A DNA stretch of 64,000 bases from Massilia sp. H-1 (GCA_024703915.1 CP087969.1:3472001-3536000); one strand, 5' to 3'. Shown: positions 10,856 through 23,688, counted from the first letter of the stretch. Numbers and translations: made by a program. The notes: generated by a model not told the origin, from the letters alone.

Positions 10856-10993
10856 ACTACTCTCCGAGAGGGGGGCGGCGAAAGACCCGATTCTAGCACT
10901 GGCCGGGGCTTGCGGGATTCAAAAGCAAGACCCGGAGTGACGGCGGCAGCCTACCGGTTCAGGATAGCGTCATCGGAACCGGGAGGGCAGGCC

Positions 10994-12066
10994 ATGAAAG
11001 CAGAGATGAGCACAGCAAACTACAGCAGCGACGACGAGCGCTGGGCCGCGGTAGGGCGGCGCGACAAGGACGCCGACGGCGTGTTTTGGTATTCGGTCAG
11101 CAGCACCGGCGTGTACTGCCTACCCTCGTGCGGGGCGCGTCCCGCGCTGCGCAAGCACGTCGCCTTCCACGTCACGCGCGAAGCGGCCGAAGCGGCTAAG
11201 CTACCGGCCCTGCCAGCGCTGCAAGCCGGACCAGCCGCCGCTGGCCGAGCGGCACGCCCTGGTGGTAGCGCGCGCCTGTCGCCTGATCGACGCCAGCGAG
11301 GGCGAACCGAACCTCGACCAGCTGGCCGCAGCGTGCGGCATGAGCCGCTTCCATTTTCACCGCATCTTCAAGACGCACACCGGCATCACCCCGAAAGCGT
11401 ATGCGGCCGCGCAGCGCGCCAGGCGGCTGACGCGCGATCTGGGCGGCTCGGCCACCGTGACCGACGCCATTTACGCGGCTAAGCTTCAACTCGAGCGGGC
11501 GGTTTTACGCCCAGGCGCCGCAGCGGCTCGGCATGACGCCGAAGGCGTGGCGCGCGGGCGGCGTGGGCGAAGCGATCCGGTTCGCGGTCGGCGCCTGCTC
11601 GCTGGGCGCGATCCTGGTGGCGGCGACCGGCAAGGGCATCTGCGCGATCCTGATGGGGGACGACCCGGACCAGCTGGCGCGCGATCTGCAGGACCGCTTC
11701 CCGGCGGCCGAGCTGGTGGGGGCAGACGCCGCCTTCGAAGCCACGGTGGCCAAAGTAGTGGGGCTGGTCGAAGCGCCGGGGTGGGGGGCTTGATCTGCCG
11801 CTCGACGTGCGCGGCACCGCCTTCCAGCAGCGGGTGTGGGAAGCGCTGCGCCAGATCCCGAGTGGCGAGACGATCAGCTACGCCGGTCTGGCCGAGCGGA
11901 TCGGCGTGCTTAGACGAGGCGCGCGCCCATCATCCAAGCCTGCGCGGCCAACCCGGTTGCGGTCGCCATCCCCTGCCACCGGGTAGTGCGCACGGACGGC
12001 AGCCTGTCCGGCTACCGCTGGGGCGTCGAGCGCAAGCGCGCCCTGCTTGAGCGTGAAAAACCCTAA
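10994..12066 (+). CDS. ada: Bifunctional DNA repair regulator/methyltransferase Ada
   Basis: Repairs methyl phosphotriesters and O6-methylguanine by suicide transfer and activates the adaptive response. About 357 residues. The N-terminal zinc/methyl-acceptor domain has [19 protein letters not shown] and, after correction at 11195-11201, [12 protein letters not shown]. An AraC-type HTH follows ([20 protein letters not shown]). The C-terminal MGMT domain has [20 protein letters not shown] and the active site [17 protein letters not shown]. Frame breaks at 11195, 11479, 11785 and 11910 all lie in conserved positions and read through when repaired. It is divergent from hutC. Confidence 0.95.
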
Positions 12067-12126
12067 TCGGGGTCAGACCTCAATTCTGAAATTGTTTCGC
12101 AATCGGGGTCAGACCTCCATTCTGGA
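12065..12126 (+). repeat. RAYT-flanking repeat pair, left
   Basis: Two tandem copies of AATCGGGGTCAGACCTC(A/C)ATTCTG lie at 12065-12090 and 12101-12126, right after the ada stop. They are inverted relative to the pair at 12914-12973, so the RAYT gene is framed by two head-to-head pairs. Confidence 0.9.
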
Positions 12127-12142
12127 ATATTTACTGGCGTTT

Positions 12143-12826
12143 TTATTCGCGCCGCCGACCGGGGCGTGCCTTTTCGGGATTGCGTCCGAAGGTGGCGGCC
12201 ATGCGGTGCGTGAACGCAACCGAGCCAAAGAACATCGTGCTGTTGGTCGCCGCGCAGCTGCGCAAGCGTGGAGTCGGCAATTGCCTCATTGAACAGCGCG
12301 ATATATTGCGCCTGGCGCTCCGTCGCCGCATCACCCAGGCACAAGTAGTTGTGATGAGGAATGATAAAGCCGCTACGCTGACCAAATGCGTTCGCTCTGT
12401 AGCTCGACCAATCGTAGTCGGCCGGATGCGCGCTCAGGCTAGGCGCGGACGGGGTTCAGTTCAATGTAGCGCTGACAAACGAAGAAATAGCGTTCATTTT
12501 CCACCAGGCACGATCGGTACCTGCCTTGCCACAGGGTGCCGTAACGGCCATGCTTTCGGTTAATGTACTGCACGTATTTCTGACTCAGCCATTTGACCAT
12601 CTCCATGCTGCGCGCCTTCGTTCTCCGGTGTTGCAAGAAGATGAACATGATTTGGCATCAGGACATAAGCATGTATATCGCATGGAAATCGTGTCGACGC
12701 TTCGCTCAGCATATCCAGATAGGCGAGGTAATCATTTCGTGAAAAGAAGCAGGCGGCCCGGTTGTTTCCGCGCTGAATGATATGGAGCGGAACATGGGCG
12801 AAAACGGGACGGGGATAGCGGCTCAT
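12143..12826 (-). CDS. REP-associated tyrosine transposase (RAYT)
   Basis: IS200-like single-strand transposase of the Y1 type that acts on palindromic repeats. About 227 residues. The N-terminus is MSRYPRPVFAHVPLHIIQRG followed by NNR, and the HUH metal-binding pair lies in YVLMPNHVHLL. The catalytic tyrosine region is in KWLSQKYVQYINRKHGRYGT, followed by LWQGRYRSCLVENERYF and RYIELNPVRA. The C-terminus ATFGRNPEKARPGRRRE is typical of the family. Frame breaks near 12615, 12440 and 12340 interrupt it, but joined frames give a complete protein. It is flanked on both sides by paired GGGGTCAGACC repeats and may be mobile, or domesticated to move those repeats. Confidence 0.88.
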
Positions 12827-12913
12827 CGGATTTTCTCCAGATCGAAAAGGAAAACGGTACGCCGACAGCTAAGCTTTCCATCCCATCCATTCCTCAAACG
12901 CGCCAAAAAATTG

Positions 12914-12973
12914 CAGAATTGAGGTCTGACCCCGATTGAAAAATTGTTTCAGAATTGAGGTCTGACCCCGGTT
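12914..12973 (-). repeat. RAYT-flanking repeat pair, right
   Basis: Two copies of CAGAATTGAGGTCTGACCCC lie at 12914-12937 and 12950-12973. They are the reverse complement of the left pair. They end about 40 bp before the start of the amidohydrolase gene and so lie in its promoter region. Confidence 0.9.
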
Positions 12974-13014
12974 GGCGGGATACACTCTGATTTTGCAAAA
13001 AATTGGAGTCACCG

Positions 13015-14704
13015 ATGCGCTTGATCTCTTCTTCCTTGTTCGTATTGACGGCCGCGGCGTTGCTCAATGTCGCCCATGGCGCGACCGTCATCGATAACGC
13101 CAACGGCTATACGCTCGACAGCAAGAACCAGCTGCTGCGCTTTACGTCCATGGCCTTCGACGACAAGGGCCGGATCATCGCCGTCGGCAGCGCCGAACAC
13201 ACCGCCGCCCGCGCGAAAAGGCGCGCCACGTGGACATGCAGGGAAAAACCGTGCTCCCCGGCCTGATCGACGCCCACGGCCACGTGTTCGGTCTGGGCGA
13301 CATGCTGACCCGCCTCGACCTGGCTTAAGCAGCGCTTCGCTGGCCGATGCGCTGGCCGCCACCGCGGCCTACGCCAATGCCAATCCGACCCAGACCTGGC
13401 TGCGCGGGCGCGGCTGGAATCAGGAGATCTGGAAGCTGGGCCGCTTCCCCACGGCCGCCGAACTCGATCGCGCCATCGCCGACCGCCCGGTGTGGCTCGA
13501 ACGCGTCGACGGCCACGTCGCTGGGCCAATTCGCGCGCCCTGGCCCTGGCCTAAGCATCACCAACACCACGCCCGACCCGGTAGGCGGCAAGATCGTGCG
13601 CGATGCGAACGGCGTCGCCACCGGTGTGCTGGTCGATGCGGCCCAGGAGCTGGTCGAGAAGGTCCTGCCGAAACAGACCGAGGCCGAGGCCCGCGTCGCG
13701 CCTGACCGGGCGCTCGAGCAGATCGCCGCCAGCGGCCTGACCAGCGTGCACGATGCCGAGCATCAATGTCGGCCAGGACGCGCTGTACCGCGACTACGCC
13801 GACAAGAACAAGCTCACCGCCCGCGTGTACGCGATGATCGGCGACAGCCAAGCACCGACTTCGACCTGCTCTCGAGCGACGGTCCGCTCAAGACCTATGC
13901 GGCCGACATGTACGCGCTGCGCGCGGTCAAGCTGTACGCGGACGGCGCCCTCGGCAGCCGCGGCGCGGCCCTGATCGCGCCCTACAGCGACGAGCCGAAG
14001 TCGCACGGTCTGCTGTTCCGCCAGAACGCGGACATCTATGCGCTGATGGAGAAGGCGATGAAGCGCGGCTACCAGGTCAACGTGCACGCGATCGGCGACG
14101 CTTAAGCAACCGCCAGATCCTGGACGGCTACCAGGTCCTGCTCGAAAAAACCGGCAGCCGCGATCTGCGCCACCGCATGGAGCACGCGCAGGTGGTCGAG
14201 CCGGGCGACATCGCGCGCTTCAAGGCGCTCGACATCGTGCCCTCGATGCAGCCGGTCCACGCCACATCCGACATGAACATGGCCGAACAGCGGGTCGGCG
14301 CGCAGCGCATCAAGGGCGCCTACGCGTGGCGCACCTTCCTGGCGCAAGGCTCGCGCATCGCCTGCGGTTCGGATTTCCCGGTCGAGTCGCCCAATCCTTT
14401 CTTCGGCATCCACGCGGCCGTCACGCGCCAGGATGCGGCTTAAGCACGCCCGCCGTCGACTGGTACCCGAACGAGGCGATGACGCTGACCGAGGCGTTCC
14501 GCTGCTTTACCCTCGATGCCGCCTGGGCCGCGCACCAGGACAAGGCCATCGGCTCGCTGGAAAAGGCAAATGGGCCGATTTCATCGTCATCGACCGCGAC
14601 CTGTTCACCATTCCCGCCGCCGACATCCACAAGGTCGGGGTGCTCCAGACCTGGGTCGCGGGACGCCCGGTGTTCGTGAAAAGTGATCGCCGGGGGCGCT
14701 GTAA
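13015..14704 (+). CDS. Secreted metal-dependent amidohydrolase, YtcJ-like family
   Basis: About 560 residues with a signal peptide ([20 protein letters not shown]). The metal-binding motif is in [19 protein letters not shown]. Further family motifs are [57 protein letters not shown] and [14 protein letters not shown]. These assign it to the amidohydrolase-3 group, whose substrates are mostly unknown. The frame breaks repeatedly (13204, 13323, 13550, 14099, 14437), with GCTTAAGC exactly where Ala-Gly is expected. The exact C-terminus is unclear because the GKWAD-containing frame runs into hutU without a stop; the stop is placed at about 14704. It sits between the RAYT element and the hut promoter, so it may but need not relate to histidine use. 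Confidence 0.85.
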
Positions 14705-14711
14705 AAATCGT

Positions 14712-14740
14712 TTGACTTGGTTGTATATACAACTTAGACT
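14712..14740 (+). promoter_or_regulatory. hut promoter with embedded HutC operator
   Basis: A -35 TTGACT (14712-14717) and a -10 TAGACT (14735-14740) are 17 bp apart. The spacer holds a perfect 14-bp palindrome GTTGTATATACAAC (14720-14733). TTGTAT-ATACAA is the type of site bound by HutC repressors, and binding here would block RNA polymerase. The hutU start follows about 70 bp downstream. Confidence 0.75.
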
Positions 14741-14807
14741 GCGGTCATGCACGCTGGCGCGTGCAGGCTTCGCCGCGCCGTGTCCCAACCGCTTTCAAGG
14801 AGCTGCC

Positions 14808-16534
<1,727 letters not shown>

Positions 16535-16535
16535 T

Positions 16536-18085
16536 ATGACGACCTCGAACCAAGGCTGGACCCTGAACCCCGGCAAAATGACGCTGGACGACCTGCGCGC
16601 CGTCTGGGCCCTGCGCTTACCAAACTGACCCTGGCCGCTTCCGCCTACCCGGTCATCAAAGCATCGGCCGCGGCAGTCGAAGCGATCGTCGCCAAGGGCG
16701 ACGCCGCCTACGGCATCAACACCGGTTTCGGCATCCTGGCCAAGACCCGCATCCCCGACGAGAAGCTCGAGGAACTGCAGCGCAACCTGATCCTGTCGCA
16801 CTCGGTCGGTACGGGCGAGCTGCTGTCGGACGCCGTCGTGCGCCTGATCGTGCTGATGAAAATCGGCAGCCTGGCGCGCGGCTTCTCGGGCGTGCGTCCT
16901 TTGATCATCGATACCCTGATCGCGCTGTACAACGCGGGCGTCATGCCTGCCATTCCGGCCAAGGGTTCGGTCGGCGCGTCGGGCGACCTGGCGCCGCTGG
17001 CGCACATGACGCTGGCGATGCTGGGCGTGGGCCAGGTCCGCGTCGGCGGCCAGCTGGTCGAGGCGCACATCGCGCTCAAGAACGCGGGCATCGAGCCGGT
17101 CGTGCTGGCGGCCAAGGAAGGCCTGGCGCTGATCAACGGCACCCAGGTGTCGACCGCGCTGGCCCTGCATGGCCTGTTCATGACCGAACGCCTGGCGGAA
17201 GCGGCGATGGTGGCTTAGCTCCCTGTCGCTGGACGCGGCCAAGGGCAGCGATGCGCCGTTCGACGCGCGGTGCACGAAGTGCGCGGCCAGCCGGGCCAGA
17301 TCGCCGCGGCGTCCATCTATCGCCAGCTGGTGGCCGACAGCGCGATCCGCGCTTCGCACCTGGTCGGCGACGAGCGCGTGCAGGACCCGTACAGCCTGCG
17401 CTGCCAGCCGCAAGTCATGGGCGCGATCGTCGACCTGATCGCCAATGTCTCGCGCACGCTGCTGATCGAAGCCAATGCCGTTACCGACAATCCGCTGATC
17501 TTCCCGGCCACCGGCGAGATCATCTCGGGCGGTAACTTCCACGCCGAGCCGGTCGCTTTCGCGGCCGATACGCTGGCGCTGGCGATCGCCGAAATCGGCG
17601 GCCTGTCCGAGCGCCGCATCGCGCTGCTGATCGATGCGACCCTGTCCGGCCTGCCGCCTTTCCTGGTGCGCGATCCGGGCGTCAATTCGGGCTTCATGAT
17701 CGCCCACGTCACCGCCGCCGCGCTGGCGTCGGAAAACAAGTCGCTGGCCCATCCGGCCAGCGTCGACAGCCTGCCAACTTCGGCCAACCAGGAAGACCAC
17801 GTCAGCATGGCGACCTTCGGTGCGCGGCGTCTGGACGATATGGCGCAAAATACCGCTGTCATCGTCGGCATCGAGCTGCTGGCCGCTGCCCAGGGCATCG
17901 ATTTCCATCGTCCGCTCAAGTCGTCGCCCCACCTGGAGCACGTGCATGCGCAGCTGCGCCAGAAGGTGCCGTTCTTCGATGCCGACCGTTTCTTTGCTCC
18001 GGACATCGAAGCGGCCAAGCAGATGGTCGTCGGCGGTGAGCTGAGCGCGTCCTGCAAGAGCCTGTTCGCGTCGCTGTACGCTTAA
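16536..18085 (+). CDS. hutH: Histidine ammonia-lyase
   Basis: First enzyme of the pathway: L-histidine to urocanate and ammonia. About 515 residues. The self-forming MIO cofactor triad Ala-Ser-Gly is in [19 protein letters not shown]. Other signatures are YGINTGFG (catalytic Tyr loop), [14 protein letters not shown] and DNPLIFP. The frame is broken near 16615, at 17213-17219 (MVAGSLSLD expected) and near 17268 (DARVHEVRGQ expected). It starts one base after the hutU stop, so translation is probably coupled, and it is followed within 20 bp by hutG. Confidence 0.96.
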
Positions 18086-18105
18086 ATACTACGCTGGAGC
18101 CGAAG

Positions 18106-18892
18106 ATGGATTTCTCGTTCAAGGAAGGCCGTATTCCCTTGCTGGTGTCGATGCCCCACGTGGGCACCGACATCCCGGACGATATCGCGGGCCGCATGGC
18201 GCCGTGCGCGCAGACCCGGGCCGATACCGACTGGCACCTCAAGGAGCTGTACGGCTTTCTGGGCGAGATGGGGGCGTCCACCATCGCGGCGCGCTGGTCG
18301 CGCTATGTGATCGATCTGAACCGCCCGCCGGAAGACACCAATTTGTATCCTGGCCTGTCGACCACCGGCCTGTGCCCGGTCGATACCTTCGGCAGCGAAC
18401 AGCTGTACCGCGAAGGCCAGGCGCCGGACGAGATGGAAGTACGCGGCCGTCTGCAGCGCTACTGGCAGCCGTACCACCACCAGCTGCGCGCCGAGCTTGA
18501 CCGCCTGCTCGCTGCACGGGCGCGTGGTGCTGTGGGATGCCCATTCGATCGCGTCCGTCGTGCCGCGCTTTTTCGAAGGCCGTCTGCCGGACCTCAATTT
18601 CGGCACCGCCCAGGGCACCTCGTGCGCCCCCGGCATGGAAGCGGCGGTGGTCGGCGTGGCCCGCGCCCAGGCTGAGTTCTCGGTCGCCGTCAATGGCCGC
18701 TTCAAGGGCGGCCACATCACGTGACACTACGGCCAGCCCGCCGTGAACGTGCATGCAATTCAGCTCGAGATGTGCCAGTGCCTGTACATGGATGAAAGCG
18801 CGCCGTTCGCGTATCGTCCCGACATTGCCGCCAGTGTGCAGCCGCTGCTGCGCAAGCTGACCGGCGCCGCCGTCGACTGGGTGCGCGCGTGA
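18106..18892 (+). CDS. hutG: N-formylglutamate deformylase
   Basis: Last step of the five-step route: N-formyl-L-glutamate to glutamate and formate. About 260 residues of the FGase family. Motifs: LLVSMPHVGTDIPDDIAGRM, RADTDWHLKELYGF, RYVIDLNRPPEDTNLYPG, VVLWDAHSIASVVPRFFEG and HYGQPAVNVHAIQLEMCQCL. It lacks features of the ureohydrolase-type HutG, so this organism uses the HutF/FGase branch. A frame break near 18518 (ELDRLLA..HGRVVLWD) and a TGA at 18721 within an expected ITRHYG suggest small errors. The stop overlaps the GTG start of hutF. Confidence 0.93.
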
Positions 18893-20264
18893 CCTCCCTG
18901 TTCGCGCGCCATGCGCTGCTGCCGGAAGGCTGGCGCGACAATGTCCGCATCGAGTGGTGCGCGGCTTAAGCACCCTGACCGCCGTCACGCCCGACAGCGC
19001 GCACCGCACCAACGAGCAGCGGGTCGAGCTGGTCATGCCGGGCATGGTCAATCTGCATTCGCATGCCTTCCAGCGCGCCCTCGGCGGCCTGACTGAAATC
19101 GCGGGCGACAGCCCGGACAGTTTCTGGACCTGGCGCGATCTGATGTACCGCTTCGCACGCAGCATCACGCTAAGCCCACATCGAAGCCATCGCGGCGCAG
19201 CTGTTCTCGGAATGTCTGCGCCACGGCTACACCTCGCTGTGCGAATTCCATTATGTGCAGCGCGACGCCGACGGCGGCATGTACAACCGTCCGGCCGAAA
19301 CGGCCGAACGCGTCATCGCGGCCGCGCGCCAGAGCAGGGATCGGCATCACCATGCTGCCGGTCTTGTACAGCTACAGCTCGCTTCGGCGAGCAGCCGCTC
19401 AAGCCGGAGCAGCAGCGCTTCCGCACCAGTGCGGCCGATGTGCTGCGCATTATCGACGCGCTCGAACCATTGCGCGGCGCGCAGGTGGAAGTGGGCGTGG
19501 CGCCGCATTCGCTGCGCGCGGCGTCGGCCGATCAGATTCGCGAGGTGCTGGCGGTGTTGCCGCCCGATCGCCCGGTCCACATTCACATCGCCGAGCAGCA
19601 GGCCGAGGTCGCGCAGTGCCTGGCGGCCACCGGCATGCGCCCGGTGCAGTATCTGATGGAGCAGTTCAAGCTCGATGCGCGCTGGTGCCTGGTGCACGCA
19701 ACGCACCTCGAGCCGTTCGAGACCGAGGCGCTGGCCGCCTCCGGCGCCATTGCTTAGCCTGTGTCCGACCACCGAAGCGAATCTGGGCGACGGCCTGTTC
19801 CCGCTGGAGCCCTACCTGGCCGCGAACGGCCGCTTCGGCATCGGCAGCGACAGCCACATTTCGCAGTCGGCGGTCGAAGAGCTGCGCTGGCTCGAATACG
19901 GCCAGCGCCTGCAGCATCAGCGCCGCAACGTGGCGGCGTCGGGCGCGCAGCGCCGGGTCGGCGACTTCCTGTGGCAGGCTGCACTGGTAGGCGGCGCGCT
20001 CGCTTCCGGCCGCCCGGTGGGCGCGCTGGCCCCCGGCAAGCGGGCCGACCTGCTGGTGCTCGACAGCGCCCACCCCAACCTGGCTTAAGCATCGCGCCCG
20101 CCGACGTCCTCGGCACCTTTGTCTTCTGCGGCAATGACAACCTGGTGCGCGACGTGATGGTGGGCGGCCGTTGGGTTGTGCAAAATCAAGAGCATGTGGC
20201 GCAGGCCGAGATTACACAACGATATGTGCAGACCATTGCCGAATTGCGTACACTGAGGGCATGA
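18889..20264 (+). CDS. hutF: Formimidoylglutamate deiminase
   Basis: Converts N-formimino-L-glutamate to N-formyl-L-glutamate and ammonia, feeding hutG. About 455 residues of the amidohydrolase superfamily. Metal-binding site in VMPGMVNLHSHAFQRALGG. Further motifs are YTSLCEFHYVQRDADGGMY, VHIHIAEQQAEVAQC, WCLVHATHLE, LCPTTEANLGDG and FGIGSDSHISQSAVEELRWL. Start is a GTG overlapping the hutG stop (GTGA). Four breaks at 18964, 19169, 19752 and 20083 each lie where GCCGGC (Ala-Gly or Pro-Ala) is expected. Its stop overlaps the hutD start (ATGA). Confidence 0.94.
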
Positions 20265-20853
20265 CACTTCTGATTCCTTTTGCCTAGGCCTCGAACCGGC
20301 TCCGTGGAAGAACGGCGGCGGCAGCACCACCGAGATCGCGGTCGCGCCGCCCGGCGCCTAAGCATCGACGGCTTCGAGTGGCGCATCAGCCTGGCCACCA
20401 TCGCGGCCAGCGGCCCGTTCTCCGCCTTCCCCGGCGTGGACCGCACGCTGGCGCTGGTGGACGGCCCGGGCGTGCTGCTCGAAATCGGCGACGAAGGCCG
20501 CTTCGTCCTGTCCGAACAGGACCCGATCGTCGAATTCGCGGGCGAGTCGCCCGTGTCGGCCACGCTCGCTGGCGAGCCCACCACCGATTTCAACGTCATG
20601 ACGCGGCGCGCCAGCTGCCATCACCGGCTTGGCTTAAGCGGGGGTTCTGTCGGGCATTTCCGAATTCGCGCCGCGCGGCGACATCACCATCCTGTTTCTG
20701 GCCGAGGGCGACAGCCTGTCGGTCAGCAGCGACTCCGAGCGCATCGGCCTGGTGCGCTACGACGCCGTGGTGTTCGATACCGGCACCGTCTGGACGCTCG
20801 AAGCAGGGCAGGCCACCGTGTTCGTGGTCGACATTTTCGTCAACCGGGCGTAA
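20261..20853 (+). CDS. hutD: HutD family protein
   Basis: About 195 residues of the cupin-like HutD family, conserved in hut operons; thought to bind a pathway intermediate and limit pathway flux, with no established enzymatic role. Motifs: PAPWKNGGGSTTEIAVAPPG near the N-terminus, EWRISLATIAASGPFSAFPG, RTLALVDGPGVLLE and DFNVMTRR. The C-terminal half after repair contains ISEFAPRGDITILFLAEGDS. Breaks at 20284, 20360 and 20632. Overlaps hutF by four bases and is followed three bases later by hutI. Confidence 0.88.
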
Positions 20854-20856
20854 GCG

Positions 20857-22087
20857 ATGACGCAGGTGTTCGACGCACTGTGGACCAATGTTCACCTGGC
20901 CACCATGACGGACGGTTATGGCGAGCTGCGCGACGCGGCCATCGCCGTGCACCAGGGCCGCATCGCCTGGATCGGCGCGCGCCACGCGGCGCCTGCCGCA
21001 GCCACCGTGCACGACGGGCGCGGCTGCTGGCTCACGCCCGGCCTGATCGACTGCCATACCCATATCGTCCACGCGGGCAACCGCAGCGATGAATTCGAGG
21101 CGCGCCTGAATGGCGCGACCTACGAGGACATCATCGCAGCGCTGGCGGCATCATGTCGACCGTGCGCGCCACGCGCGCCGCCAGCGACGACGAACTGCTG
21201 CGCCAAAGCCTGCCGCGCGTGGCCAGTCTGCTGGCCGAGGGCGTGACCACAATCGAAATCAAATCCGGCTACGGATTGACCAGCGACGACGAAATCAAGA
21301 TGCTGCGCGTGGCGCGCCGCGTGGGCCAGGCGCTGCCCGTGAGCGTGGCCACCACCTTCCTTGGCGCGCACGCGCTGCCGCCGGAGTTTGCTTACCGCGC
21401 CGACGACTACGTGACCCACATCTGCGAGGTGATGCTGCCGCAGGCGGCCGCGCTCGGCCTGGCCGACGCGGTGGATGCTTTTTGCGAGCGCATCGGTTTT
21501 TCGAACGAGCAGACCGAACGCGTTTTCGCGGCCGCACGCGCCCACGGCTTGCCGGTCAAGCTGCACGCCGAACAGCTGTCGGACCAGCGCGGCGCGGAAC
21601 TGGTCGCGCGCTATCAGGGCTTGTCGGCCGATCACCTGGAACACCTGAGCGCCCATGCATCGCCGCCATGGCCGCCCATCCTAGCACGGTCGCGGTCATG
21701 CTGCCGGGCGCCTACTACTTCCTGCGCGATACCACGCCGCCGCCGGTTAGCGCGCTGCGCGCCGCCGGCGTGCCGATGGCGGTGGCCACCGACTGCAATC
21801 CGGGCACATCGCCCATGACGTCGCTGCTGCTGGCGATGAACATGGCGTGCACGCTGTGGCGCCTGACGCCCCAGGAAGCGCTGGCTAGGCGCCACCATTC
21901 ACGCCGCCCGCGCGCTCGGCCGCGAACGCGACACCGGTTCGCTGGAAGTGGGCAAGGTGGCCGACTTCGCGCTGTGGGACATCGCCCGTCCGGCCGACTT
22001 GTCTTACGCGTTCGGCTTCAACCCCTGCCGCGCCGTCGTCAATGCCAGAGCGTGCCGCGCGCGCCAATGGTAAGCTTGCCCGCTTAA
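20857..22087 (+). CDS. hutI: Imidazolonepropionase
   Basis: Third step: 4-imidazolone-5-propionate to N-formimino-L-glutamate. About 410 residues, amidohydrolase superfamily. Motifs: [20 protein letters not shown] (metal HxH), [54 protein letters not shown] and [13 protein letters not shown] near the C-terminus. Breaks at about 21140 (AAGGGIMSTV expected), 21655, 21885 and 22048. The C-terminus is uncertain by a few residues. Last enzyme gene of the operon; a QAT-type transporter gene follows 17 bp later. Confidence 0.95.
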
Positions 22088-22104
22088 TCCGACCGGGAGC
22101 GTGC

Positions 22105-23587
22105 GTGCGCACCACCATCTTCGTCTTCCTGTGCTGGCTGTGCGGCCCCGCCTTCGGCGCGGCGGATGTCCTGCAGGTCGGCTCCAAGCGTTTTACCGAG
22201 TCGTTCATTCTGGGCGAAATCATCACCCAGAGTGCTCGGGCGCATGGCAAGGCCGAACACCGCCAGGGCCTGGGCAATACGGCAATCGTGCTGGCCGCCC
22301 TGCGCTCGGGCAGCATCGACGTCTATCCCGAATACCTCGGTACCATCGATCTGGAGATTTTCAGGAACGCGCGGCCCACCTCCCTGGACGCGATGCGCAA
22401 AGCGCTGGCGCCGCTGGGCCTGGGCGTGGCGGTGCCGCTCGGCTTTAACAATACCTATGCGCTGGCGGTGCGCGCCGACAGTTCCGTCAGCACGCTCTCG
22501 GCGCTGGCCGCCATGCCGCAGCTGCGCTTCGGCCTGTCGCATGAGTTCATCGGCCGCGCCGACGGCTGGCCGGGCCTGGCGCAGCGCTACCACCTGGCGC
22601 AGCCGCCGCGCGGCCTCGATCACGGCATCGCCTACGAAGCGCTGGCGCAGCGCCAGGTCGACGTCATCGACATCTACTCCACCGACGCGAAGATCGCGCG
22701 CTACGGCCTGCGCGTGCTGGACGACGACCTGGCCTACTTCCCGCGCTACGATGCCGTGCTGCTGTACCGGCTCGACCTGCTTAAGCCCGTTTTCCCGCCG
22801 CCTGGCGCGCCATCACCGGGCTCGAAGGGCGCATCACGGCCGAACGCATGATCGCCATGAATGCGGCCGCCGAACTGGAAGGTAAAAGCTTTGCCAGCGT
22901 CGCGCGCGACTTCCTGGCGGGCCCCGCGCGGCAAACGGCGGCGCGCGCATCGCTGACGGACAAGCTGTTCGGCCCCGACCTGTGGACCCTGACCCGCCAG
23001 CACCTGCTGCTGGTGCTGGCATCGCTGGCGCTGGCTTGTGCAGGCTTAAGCATCCCGCTCGGCGTGCTCGCCGCGCTGGTGCCGCGCGTGCGCCAGCCGG
23101 TGCTGGCGCTGGTCGGTGTGCTGCAGACGGTGCCCTCGCTGGCGCTGCTGGCGATCCTCATTCCTGTATTGGGGATGATCGGCGCGCTGCTTACGCCCTG
23201 ATCGCGCTGTTCATCTATGCGCTGCTGCCGATCGTGCGCAATACCTGCACCGGGATCCTCGGTGTGCCGCCCGGACTGCGCCTGGCGGCGCTGGCGCTCG
23301 GCTTGCGGCGCCGCCAGCGCTTGCGCCATGTGGATCTGCCGCTGGCGCTCCCGGTCATTCTGGCTTAAGAGCGTCAAGACGGCGGCGGTCACGAGCGTGG
23401 GAACGGCCACCATCGCCGCCTTCATCGGCGCCGGGGGCTACGGGGAAAGGATCACGACCGGGCTGGCCCTGAACGATCACGACATGTTGCTGGTCGGCAA
23501 GCGATTCCCGCCGCCGTCATGGCCTTGCTGACCCAGGCCCTGTTCGAGCTGGTCGAGCGCCTGGCATTGCGGCGTGCGCTGCCGTGA
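22105..23587 (+). CDS. Fused substrate-binding protein/permease, QAT (OpuA/ProU-like) ABC family
   Basis: About 495 residues. A signal peptide (TTIFVFLCWLCGPAFGAADV) leads into an OpuAC-type binding domain (LQVGSKRFTESFILGEIITQ, GLGNTAIVLAALRSGSIDVY, PEYLGTI). From about residue 300 a ProW-type permease follows (LLLVLASLALACAGLSIPLG, LQTVPSLALLAILIPVLGMI, TAAVTSVGTATIAAFIGAGG YGERITTGLAL). Start chosen at GTG 22105 with GGGAG upstream. Breaks at about 22783, 23045, 23190, 23365 and 23500. QAT transporters carry betaine, choline, histidine (HutXWV) or ergothioneine. Its place 17 bp after hutI suggests histidine or urocanate uptake. No ATPase gene adjoins it, which is odd. Confidence 0.85.
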
Positions 23588-23688
23588 CTGGCCATTTGCG
23601 CGCGCAAAGCGGTATTTTTCAGTTGGGTAATTATTGAGGGCAGAGATGCGTTACCGTTTTTCGTGATCGGTAAGCAATTGTAACTAAT

